The notes beneath the pieces were generated by a model, which saw only the letters and a program-made list of their open reading frames with translations, searched no databases and was not told the origin of the DNA. Position numbers and translations under genes: made by a program. This document shows positions 48,043-60,000 of a stretch of DNA of 64,000 nt, in pieces. The stretch covers positions 286,184 through 350,183 of the forward strand of contig VZTG01010066.1 of the NCBI GenBank assembly GCA_013397845.1, written 5' to 3'. Source of the DNA: Melanocharis versteri (lineage: Eukaryota > Chordata > Aves > Passeriformes > Melanocharitidae). Every line of letters starts with the position of its first letter. The stretch's first letter is position 1.

Positions 48043-51000
48043 GTGAGCTGAGCATGGGGCTACGGCGCTGGTGGGGAGCATTCCTGTGTTTAGGCAGCCC
48101 CCCCAAAATCAGGTCACCACCCGGGTTTGGGGGCTGCCTAAAATCTGCTGCTCTTCATGCACTTTATGATTGGAGGGATGAAACATTTCTCCAATGAGGA
48201 AAGGCTGGGAGAGCTCGGGGAAGGCTCCAGGGAGAGTTTAGAACTCCTTCCAGTTCCTAAAGGGGCTTCGAGAGAGATGGGGAGGGACCTGGGACAAGGG
48301 CCTGGAGCAACAGGACAAGGGGGAGTGGTTTCTCACTGCCAGAAGGCAGGGTTGGATGGGATAGTGGGAAGAAATCCTTCCCTGTGAGGGTGGTGAGGCC
48401 CTGGCACAGGGTGCCCAGAGAAGCTGTGGCTGCCCCTGGATCCCTGGAAGTGTCCAAGGCCAGGTTGGATGGGGATTGAAGCAACCTGGGCTAGTGGAAG
48501 GTGTCCCTGCCCATGGCAGGGGGCGGAAGAAAATGGGCTTTAAGTTCCCTTCCAACCCAAATCACTCTGGGATTCTGTGATTCTGCGGGATCACCGATGG
48601 AACAAACACCAGGGTGCTGGGTTTTGGGGTGCGGGAGGGAAGTGCCAGGTGACTGTCCCTTGGTGTGACCTGGCTCTGTGTCCCCTCAGTGCTCTGCAGC
48701 ATGAGCTTCCACGACCCCGAGGGCTACATCGACTCCACGGATTACCCCCCTCTGCCCCTGCACGGGTACCTGCAGTGCACCTACAACGTCACCGTCTACA
48801 CCGGCTACGGCGTCGAGCTCCAGGTGAGCCGTGCCTTGGGGGGATCCCCACGGCCAGACCCCCCTGGTCACCGCAGCAAACGATGCCAAGCCTTGGGCAC
48901 CTCTGCCCTGGGCGCCTTCACTTGATAAAGTACCCCTTTCTAGGGAAAAAAATGATTTTTCTGAGGCCTTCTAATGAATGAACTCTGTGAGGGAGCTGGA
49001 ACATCCTGAATGTCAGCGATGATCAAACGCTTTAAATGTCACGCAATTAATTTAACCAAGAGGTGCTGGCAGCAGGTTGTTAAAAAGGCACTTGATGGGA
49101 ATGGAGTACCAGCCCCCTGCCCTCTGCACTCCCCATTTGCTGGGAGGGGTTTGGGTGGCCCTGAGGGTGCAGGAAGCCCAGGAGGGCAGCCCAGGTTCTC
49201 TCTCTGGTGGGTGCAGGTGCCCTGCAAACACCCACCCATCAGAGCAGGGGGGTCTCACCCAGGCTGATGTGCACCACCAGCTCCCCAAAATGAGCATCCC
49301 TCAGCCTGGTGAGGCCGTGAGCAGGGCAGGGGCCTCTGCACATTCCAAACGCTCTCCAGGTCAAACCAGCCCAGGGTTTCCACGCTCCCTGCAATCCTTT
49401 CTTCTTGCGCTTTCTCCGTGCCACCATTTGCATCCAATTAAAACCCCTTCACTTTGAATTTGTGTAATTAAAAGTGCGCATTAAAAGGAGCAGGAGTTCC
49501 AGTGGGGTTGTCCCCGCTGTCCCCATGGTGGGCACAGGCAGGGGTGGCCCCCAGGGCATGAGGCCAACGTGGCTGCCAGCCCTGGTGGGGAGGTTGCCCT
49601 GGGAGCAGCAGTGCTGCAGGTTGAGCACTGGGGTGTCTGAGCAGCTCAGTCACTTTCCCATGGCAGTGGAAAAGTAACTGGACACAGCGACTGCCTCCTC
49701 AGATCCACAGGGTGCTAAAGACAGGCTGCTCGGCTGTAAATTCGCCTCTGTCCATAATCCATCAGGTGACACCACTCCTGACCTCACTCCATTGCGAGCT
49801 GAGGTTTTAATGGAGCATAAAATTGGCCTCTCCACCCCCCCAAGCTTTGCATTTCGCTTTGCTGATGCTTCGGAGCGTTTCAGACAAATTAAATCACAAC
49901 AGCAGGTCGGTGCTGGTGGAGCATGGCCTCATCTGCAGCTGGCAGTGCCCTGTGCTTCAGCACCACGGGCTCGGGGCTCAGAGGTGAATTCCAAAGGGAA
50001 GGCACTGGATAACCCGGGGTGTGGGGTCTGAGGTCCCATCAGAGGGGTTTGGATTTGATTCCCAGCTCCCATAGTGGGGAGGTGCTGCCTCTCACCCTGG
50101 GAATCGCATTGAAGGCATCTGCAGGAGCAAAGAGAAGCCCCCGGGACAGGACCCCGTGCATGGGCACTCACCTCTCCCTGCAGGGGCCTGGTGGTGGCAG
50201 GAATGCCTGTGGCACCCCAGCCCTGCCCAGAACTGCTCCTGCAGGCACTGGGAGCCGTGCAGGAGGACACAGGGACCCTGCACTTCCTTTGGAGCCAGAC
50301 CCTCACTCACTGCAGGGAAATCTGCCCTTGAGGAGGGGTGGACTCAAAGCCTGGGTGTCAGGCATGGTCCTGGGAAAGGCTGGGAGCTGCCCTGGGCTGT
50401 GTGAGAGCTCGGGGTCCCTGCTCAGCTCACTGCTCCTCCCTGCACCCCTCACAGCATTCCAGGGAGAGCAGTGTCCCCGTCTGTGCCACGGCAGCCCTGG
50501 GAGCTGGGAGCAGCCAGCTCTCCGAACGCTCCGTGAAATTATATTTATTTTTAAAATTCTTGAATCTTCTTGGCAGGAAATAGAATTTCCCTGGAGAGGC
50601 TTTCCAGTGGGTGAGCGAGGCTGGCAGCCTGACTCGAGGATCCCTCCTGCCTTCCCAAGGCTCTGGAGGAGCTGCCGTCGGTGCAGGCTGTGATTGAAGC
50701 CGGAGCCCGTGCTCCCAGCCCCTGGCAGGAGCTCGCACATATGGTCCCTCTCACAGGGCTGACGGTCCCTGGCGTGGGACCACGGCAGCGTCTGCACTCG
50801 CTGGTTACTCCAGGCTCCTCTGGGAATGCCAGCCTGGTGCTGGCACAGGGAATGGCACCTGCGGTGACACCCTGCTCCCCTGGCTTTGCCGAGGGGAGGC
50901 TGCCGGTGGAGCCGAGTGGGTGTGTGTGTCCCAGCACGGATCCCCAGCTTCCTCCCTCCCGCAGAGCTCTGCCTGCTCCAGCTGCTCCCCCGAATCCCCT

Positions 51001-54000
51001 TCCCGATTTCCCGGAGTGATTTGGCTCCGTGTCATGTGCGTGGTGTCACCAGCGCTGGAGGGAGCCAGCTGGGGAACAGGTTTGGCTTCAAGGGATTGCA
51101 GAACAAAATCTGTTAGAAACACCTTGGAAAAATCTTTGCAGGGATCCAGACTCAGCTGGGGAAGCAAAACTCTGTCCCAGTGGGAGCTGGGGGAAATCGT
51201 TGGCATTTTATGGAGCCCACTTAGATCCCTGGACTCCAAACAATTCACCCAAATAACACTTAATTCATCCCATTTATTAATAATTAGATCTGAGCCATCC
51301 CACCAGCCACAGCGTGTGCTGGCCGTGCTGGGGAGGCACATTTTTGGGACAATATCTGGAAAAGAAGAAATGACCCAGGGCAGGTTGGGGGTCAGAGTTG
51401 CGCATTTTTCCTGACAATGCTTTTCCCTGCCAGGACCCAGCTGGAAAAATAAGGCAAAATAAGCTCTTCTTGGATTGAAGCACAGGCTGGGGTGATCCCA
51501 GGCATGCTCTGAACCAGCCTGGGGATGTCCATCCAGCTTTGCAGCAGGGAACGGGCTTTTCCAGGGATTTTCCTTCGGGAGCAGGCTCAGGATGCCGAGG
51601 GCTGGGAGTGGCTCCATGCAGTGCCCTTGGAGCAGGGCACATCCCAGCCCCGTGTGCCAGGGGGAGGTGGGCATGGCGGTGACAACAGCCACGAATCCCT
51701 CCAGTCACAACATCGTCGGGAGCGCTCCCAATCACGGCTGGGCTGGTGCTAAATATAGAGCCCCGGGCCTCGCACACTCGGGGAAACAAACGGTCTGATG
51801 AGCATCTTTCTGCTGAAATATGAGCCCATTTACTGAGCTAAATGGACGTGAAATGTAAATGCGAGGTTACTGCTCAGCTATTTCCAAATAATAATTAAAG
51901 CCTTTTGGAACTACTCATTAGAGGCACTTGCTGTGTGGCTCCCCATGCGCTCCCCGGTGGGGTGAGGGATCCTGGGGAGGATTCCTGGAGCGCGGGGTGG
52001 GTGGTGAGCACCAAACCCCGAGGAGTGCCCTGGTTTGGTGGCAGCACTGCGATGCCCTGTGGGTCAGTGTGACAGGTCAGATGTGACCACTGGGGCCCCC
52101 ACTCTGCCCCCACAGCTCACAGGTCTCTGCTCCCCGCAGGTGAAGAGCGTGAACCTGTCGGACGGGGAGGTGCTGTCCATCCGTGGCGTGGACGGCGATG
52201 CCCTGGTGGTCTTGGCCAACCAGACCCTGCTGGTGGAGGGCCAGGTGATCCGCAGCCCCACCAACACCATCTCCGTCTACTTCCGCACCTTCCAGGACGA
52301 CGTGGTGGGGACCTTCCAGCTGCACTACCAGGGTGGGTGTGTGCCTGACACGGGTGGGAGGACAGTGGGCTGTGCCCTCACGCACCAGCCACACTCCTGT
52401 TTCACCCCCTGCCCGTGCCCAGAGCATCAGCTGGGGTGGGCTGAGGTGTTGTGCCCAGGGCAGAGGGTTCAATGTGCCCCGATGTCCCCAACCCCGGTGG
52501 TGGCTGTGCCTCTGACACCCGCCTTGCCCCGTTTCTGTCCCCGTGCAGCAGCTCCTCCTGCACACACTCACACTGCCAGTCTATTTTTTACCTCGAAGAG
52601 CTTTAAAAAATAAATGAGTTCCAGCAAATTATTTTTAAAATAGAAACTGGGTCTGGGCAAGAGCAGTAACAGGTGGGGAAGCGGCAGTGGGGGGGGGGCT
52701 GGCGGCGCTCTGCCGCTGGTCTGTGTGACACGTGGGCACATCCAGCACGTTCCCACGGGGTGGCTGGCAGCAGCTGAGCCCTGAGCTCCCAATGTGTGCC
52801 TGTTCCAGTGTTTATGCTGAGCTGCAACTTCCCCCGGAGACCTGACTTTGGAGACGTGACGGTGATGGATCTGCACTCGGGTGGCATTGCCCACTTCCAC
52901 TGTCACCTGGGCTACGAGCTGCAGGGCCCCCGCATGCTGACCTGCATCAACGCGTCCCGGCCGCACTGGAGCAGCCCCGAGCCCATCTGCTCAGGTACCT
53001 GCACATCCCAGCCCCAGGGATGGAAAACTGGGCTCTGCTGAGGAAAACACGAGTCTCTTTCTTTGCCCCGTGAGTTGAATGTGGTCCTGGGAAGGAGTGA
53101 GAGCGATGCCCAGCCCTGCAGCAGAGCACGGCTTGAGGTGGCCAGGCAGTGACAGCAGAATCTGTCCCCTCATTAGGCAGAAAAGGAAAAGGAAATTAAG
53201 ACTTTACGTGTGTGTGTGAGTATGAATATGTATTTGTGAGTATAAATACGTACAGACAGAACAAAGCAGAGCCAGGCAAGCGGTTTATGCACTGGGGACC
53301 CTGAGGAGAGCCCGGCAGAGGAGGGCACAAATGCCACTGTCCCCGTGCCCGTCCCAGCGGGGCCGTGCTCTGTGTTGCAGCTCCCTGCGGAGGGAGAGTC
53401 CACAATGCCACCATCGGCCGCGTGCTGTCCCCCAGCTACAGCGGGAACCAGTCCGGCAGCATGTTCTGCGTGTGGGTCATCGGGGCCCCCGCGGGCCAGA
53501 AGCTGCACCTGCACTTCGAGAGGCTCCTGCTGACCGAGAAGGACAGGTGAGGCTCCAAGAGCTGTTTCCCCACAGCCCTGGGACTGCAGAGAGATTCCAA
53601 GGGGTTCCAGGGGGCTTCTTCTGCATGGGGTGAGGAGCAGGGCCTCTTGTTGGGCACTTAATATAGAAAAATGGAATTATTTGCGTTGGTAAAGCCCTCC
53701 AAGATCATTGAGTTCAACTGTCCCCCAGCACTGCCAAGGCCATCACTAAACCATATCTCCATATTTACATGGCTGTTAAATGCCTCTGGGGATGGGAACT
53801 CCACCGCTGCCCATGGCAGCCAGTCTCAATGCTTGTCAGCTCTTTTGGGGAAGAAATTTTCCCTGATATTCAGTCTAAACCTTCCCTGACACAAGTCATT
53901 TCCTCTTGTTCTGTCCCTGTTCCCTGGGAGCAGACCCCGACCCCTCCCTGGCTGCCCCCTCCTGTCAGGGAGTTGTGCAGAGCCAGAAGGTCCCCCCTGA

Positions 54001-57000
54001 GCCTCCTTTTCTCCAGGCTGAGCCCCTTTCCCAGCTCCCTCAGCTACTCCTGGGCTCCAGCCCCTTCCCCAGCTCCGTTCCCTTCCCTGGACACACTCCA
54101 ACCCCTCCATGTCCGTCTTGGAGAGAAGGGCCCAGAACACACCAAAATTCGGAAGCTCCCATCTGGTCCCAGCTGCTCCACCTCACCCCCACTGTGTCCG
54201 GGTGGGGCTCGGGGACGCCGTGCCGTGTGACATTCCGCGCTGCCCTGCAGGATGGTGGTGTACAGCGGGGACACCAACCGCTCGGCCGTGCTCTACGACT
54301 CCCTGCGCGCCGACAGCGTCCCCTTCGAGGGCGTCATCAGCGACGGCTCCTCCATCAGGATCGACTTCCTCGCCGAGGAGCCCGCGGCCGCCACGGCCTT
54401 CAACATCCGCTTCGAAGGTGCTGTGTCCCCGTGGTGGGACCCGAGGGCAGCGCTCGGCTCAGCTCCAGGGGACAGCTGCAGACACGAGGCTGCAGGAAGG
54501 GTCCCGCTGTCCCCAGCACGGGCAGTCCTGGTGCCCCTCTGGAGCTGCTGTTGTCATTTAAGTGGATCCCAGGGCAGGATCATTTCCACGGGAGCCCTGC
54601 AGCCCTGAGCAGGCTCAGTAACACACAGCAATCCCAGGGTGGATGGCTCGGCATCCCCAGCTTGGGAAACACAGTGCCTGGCAGTGCCCTGAGCACGTCC
54701 CTAGAGCTGATCCACCGCAGGAGCGGGGCTTGGTTAGGCCTGCATGGCTCAGAATGGATAAATTGTTGTTAATCCTAATTGCCTGTAAAACCCTCCATGG
54801 AAGAGGCCACCCATGCAGGTGGGGGTGCAGGGGTCAGGTTCTCATGGGGGCAGCAGCAGGGCCCGGGGCTCACCCAGAGAAGCTCCAGAGCAGGGAGAAT
54901 TTCCATGTCCCTACCCTACAGCTAACGGGGTTCTCTTCCAGCCTTCGAGCGGGGCCACTGCTACGAGCCCTACATCCAGAACGGCAACTTTACCACCTCC
55001 GACCCCACCTACAACCTGGGCACCACCGTGGAGTTCACCTGCGACCCCGGGCACTCCCTGGAGCAGGGCCCCGCCGTCATCGAGTGCATCAACATGCGGG
55101 ACCCCTACTGGAACGACACGGAGCCGCTGTGCCGAGGTCAGTCCTGCCCGGGGCAGTGCTGGCTGTGGGGTGAGCACCCCTGGGCCCCTGCTGAGCCCTG
55201 CCCACCCCTTGTCCCCACAGCCACGTGTGGGGGGGAGCTGACCGCCGTGGCCGGGGTGATCCTGTCCCCCAACTGGCCGGAGCCCTACACGGAGGGGGAG
55301 GATTGCATCTGGAGGATCCATGTGGGCGAGGAGAAGCGGCTCTTCCTGGACATCCAGCTGTGAGTAGCCCAGGACCCCAGTGTCTGTCTCTGCCCCAGTG
55401 CTCACCCCCCTTTGCTGCAGTATCCTGCTCCCCTCGCGCCAGGGATCTGGGCCATAAAACCAGAACAGTTTGGTTGGAGGGACCTTAAAGCCCACCCAGT
55501 GCCACCCCCTGCCATGGGCAGGGACACCTTCCACTATCCCAGGTTGCTCCAAGCCCTGTCCAACCTGGCTTTGGACACTTCCAGAGATGGGGCAGCCACA
55601 GCTTCTCTGGGCACCCTGTGCCAGGGCCTCACCTCCCTCACAGGGAAGAGTCTTCCCATGTCCTGTTCTCCCCCTCAGAGCTTCCATAATCCCCTTCGAT
55701 TCACTTGGCACCCTGGGCAGGACTGAGTGATGCTCCCTGAGTTCAAAGCACCATCACACCATCCACAGCAGCAGTTAATTGCTGCTCCAATGGCTTTGGA
55801 ACTCTCCACAGGGAGCGGTGCCACAGCAGCACCTGGCCATGTGCTGCTGGGGTGACATCCAGCACATCAGGAGCTGGGTCATGCAGGGTTAGAGAGCCTG
55901 GAGGTGTCCATGAGGTGGAAACAGCTCAGTCTTTGGGCTGAATGTGAAATACAGGCACTGAGGGAGCAGAGCCACCCAGCAAATGCAGGCTGAACATGCT
56001 GGGGTCAGAGGGGAATGGGATCCAATGCCAGGCTGGGAGCTCTTGGCATGGTAATGCTGCTGCTGCAGCGGGAGCCTCCTTTGATGCTATTTTGGGTTTT
56101 CAAGAGGAGGACGTGTTTCAAGTAGAGGCTTAGAGTCATAAAGATTTTAAAGCTCCCCATAAAATCCCAAGTCGGAGCTCCCAGCACACGTCTCCCAGCT
56201 CTGTGGGTGCTTGGGCTGAGCAGAACTGGAGGCCAAGTGATCTGAAGTCATCAGGCATAAATGTCACTGAGAAAATCGTGTTTGACAGAAAGCAGAGATT
56301 TACTACAAATGTCAGCTTGCCATGGGGATTAGCTGGGCTCCCTCCAAGAACATTCCTAATAAAACGTTTGGGGATCAGCTCAGGCATCTCCTGTGCGGCT
56401 GGGAGCATCCTGGTGCTCTCCTCTGGCCTTCTTCCCCTCGGGGAAGGGGAGAGCGGTTGTCCCTGCCGCAGTCCCTCCTGTGCCACCCGGCAGCAGAGCA
56501 CTGGTGCCGGCCGTGCTCCCAGCCCTGGGGAGCCTCGCTGGGATGCGGACACAGAAGGACAGAGAGCAGGGAAGGGGTGTCAGTACCCACCCTTGGGGCT
56601 GATGTGATCGTTCACCCACGCTGCCAGCCCCGGGCACCCAGAGAACTCACCCGGCACCAGATCCGTGTGTCCCCGGGCGTGTGCATCCATCCCCTGCCCC
56701 TGGCCTTGGCGCGGGGGGAGCGGAGCGAGGCCCCCCATCCCCTTCGGCTCCGGCGCAGCCGCATCCCCAGGGCGGACGGAGGCTGCAGCCATCCCTGCCC
56801 GGTGTCCCCGGCCGTCCCCGCCATCCGCGGGCCGCCACTGCGCTCTGGTGGCCGCGGGGACAAGCGCGGCACCGCCGGGACCGGCGCTTCCAAGCGCGGG
56901 GTCCCGGCAGCCGCCGGCAGCGCCCGGCCTCGAACACCCCGGAGGGAGGTGACCCGGAGGGAGGTGACCCGGAGCGAGGTCACCTGGCTGTCCCTTGAGC

Positions 57001-60000
57001 CCCGCACTGCTGTGTCCTGCCTGGGCTCCCGGCACGCGCTGCTCTCTAACCAAACTCTCCTCCCAGCCTGAACATCACCAACAGCGACATCCTCACCATC
57101 TACGACGGGGACGAGCTCTCCGCCCGCATCCTGGGGCAGTACGTCGGCAGCAGCGGCCCCCAGAAGCTCTACTCCTCCAGCCCCGACCTCACCATCCAGT
57201 TCCACTCGGACCCTGCCGGGCTCATCTTTGGGAAGGGGCAAGGATTCATCATGAACTACATAGGTACAGGAGCGGGGTGCTGGCGTGAGGATGTGACACA
57301 CAGCCAGCCCAGACTGTCCAGGTGCTGGGCTGGAAGCAGGGACAGTCACAGTGGCACAAGCACCGCCTTCACATCCCACCCAGCTCCTGCAGAACCCCCA
57401 GCCCAGCTCTGGGTCTCTGGGTCAGTCACTTCTGGGGTGTCCCTGCATGTCTCCCCTCCTTTAGGCTGGCGACAAGGCGCTTTTGGTCTTTGTTAGCCCT
57501 GGTCTGGCCCAGAGGGAAAGGAATTGCTGGAAACAGGGATGCAGGATCCCCACACACGGCCTGTCAGGCGTGAGCTGATGGCACGGGTGGTCACTGAAGC
57601 CAGTCCCTGGGTGGGCTCCTGAGATGGATGTTCCCAGCTCCCATCTCTTTGCTCAGACTGCACCTGGAGGCATCTCTTCCATTGTCCTTCAGGGCAGCTG
57701 TGCCTGCCAGGCTGGGGCTGTGGGTGCCCACGGCAGGGACAAGGACTGGGAAGGGCATTCCATCCCCACGGCTGCCTGTGGCCTCCGGCTGCCTCTTCTC
57801 CACCCTCCTTTCCGTGCCAGACTCCTTCCAGGCATGTTTTCCTTGCGCTGCTGACAGCCCTGGCTACGACAAACAGAGCGAGCTGCAATGCAGAGCACCC
57901 GCGAGGCTGCAGGGCCCTCCTCGGTGCTCTGCAGCACACGGGGCTGGGGAGCGCAGGGCACAACCCCTCACCTGAGCAAACCAGCCTGGGGAAAGCAGGG
58001 AACAACCCCTCCCCTGAGCAAACCAGCCTGGGGAAAGCAGGGAACAAACCCTCCCCTGAGCACACCAGCTGTGCCCTGACTGTGGCGCTGGCACCTCTCC
58101 TGCAGCCACAGCTGGAGCTGAGCCTGGTGTTCCCAGGTTGTCCTGACCCCAGCACGGACACTGCCCCATTTTCACCAGCCCAGCCCTCTGCCTGCCTGCA
58201 GGGTCAGGGCTGGGGAGGCCTCAAAGAGCCCCTGTCCCCTGCTGCTGCCCTTTCCCTGTGCCCAGGGGATGCTCCCTGCAGACCAGCTGTGCCATTTGTG
58301 CAGCATGGGGCTGGAGAGCTGTGGGGAGGGACAGGCCCTTGGCAAGAGCCATGTGTCCAGCTGTGGTGGCTCTGGGGAGGGCTGTGCTGTGGGTCCTGCT
58401 GGGTAGGTGACAGCCACAACCCCTCTTGGCTGCAGAGGTGTCCCGCAACGACTCCTGCTCCGACCTGCCCGAGATCCAGAACGGCTGGAAGACCACGTCA
58501 CACACGGAGCTGGTGAGAGGGGCCAAGATCACCTACCAGTGTGACCCGGGCTATGACATCGTGGGCAGTGACACCCTCACCTGCCAGTGGGACCTCAGCT
58601 GGAGCAGCGACCCCCCCTTCTGTGAAAAGAGTAAGTGCCCCACAGGAAGGTGCTGCTGTCCCTGTCCCACGCCCTGTAACAGCACTGGTCCTGCTCCAAG
58701 GTGCTCCCAGCTCCGAGGGGCTCCCGCTCCGAGGGGCTCCCTGCTCAGCCATCCTCTCTCCCCAGTCATGTACTGCACGGACCCGGGGGAGGTGGAGCAC
58801 TCCACCCGCCTCATCTCGGACCCGGTGCTGCTGGTGGGCACCACCATCCAGTACACCTGCAACCCCGGCTTCGTGCTGGAGGGCAGCTCCCTGCTCACCT
58901 GCTACAGCCGCGAGACCGGCACCCCCATCTGGACCTCGCGGCTCCCGCACTGCGTCTGTAAGTCTGGGTGGTCTCTCCTGCTCCCCCGCAGTCCAGCTCC
59001 TCTCTGAGGGTCCCGGGCAGCCCCTTTCCTGCAACCAGGACCTTGCCCAGCTGTGGGGGTGGTGCAGAGCCTTGAGATACCTGGAAGCATGGTAGGGTGA
59101 GAGCTTGGGTGCTTCGTCACTGCCCCCAGGCTCCTTCTCTCCCTCAGCACCCTGGGCTCACCCTGGATGTGTTTCATTCCCTTTCAGCTGAGGAGTCGCT
59201 GGCCTGTGATAACCCAGGACTGCCAGAAAACGGGTACCAAATTCTTTATAAGCGCCTCTACCTGCCAGGAGAGTCCCTGACCTTCATGTGCTATGAAGGC
59301 TTTGAACTCATGGGGGAGGTGACCATCAAATGCATCCTGGGCCAGCCATCCCACTGGAGCGGCCCCCTGCCCATCTGCAAAGGTAACAAGAAGGGAGATG
59401 GGGGGCAAGGGGACAGCCAACACCTCTGTCCCCAACCTGGGACACCCCGGGGACCTTGGTCTGCCTGCAGACCCCGGCTGGGAGCTGAACTCAGCTGAGA
59501 CCTGGAGCTTCTCTGGATCTGGGCTCTGCTCAGCCCAGCCTGCTCAGTCCTGGCCACGTGCTTACAGACACCAAGAGCTTATTAAAAACGGGGAGTTCGC
59601 AGCGTGGTTTGGGACCAAATGGGGCAGGAGATCCCAGGTTTGGGTTCCCCAGCAGGCAGCAGCTGCCAGCACCCAGTCAAACCCAGCTACAGACCAGTAA
59701 CTCTCCGTCTCTCTTCCAGTGAACCAAGACAGCTTTGAACATGCTCTCGAAGGTGAGCGACGTGGGTTTCCTGGAGGTGCAGGATCCTGGTGGAGCCTGG
59801 GAGGAGGGGGAGAGGCAGAGAGGGGATGACACGGTGCCTGCAAATGCCGACATAATAGATCTTGTCCTTTCAGTAGCAGAAGCTGCTGCAGAGACGTCTC
59901 TCGAGGGGGGAAATATGGCCTTGGCCATCTTCATCCCGGTGCTGATCATCTCCCTGCTGCTGGGAGGAGCGTACATCTATCTCACCAGGTGGGGCTGCAG

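Larger units (their letters stand above)
55360..57066. other. SEZ6L intron 9 (1707 bp)
   Basis: Splits CUB3. Contains a CR1 copy at its left end and a CpG-dense block at its right end. The middle (55690-56640) shows no gene or repeat. Confidence 0.85.
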
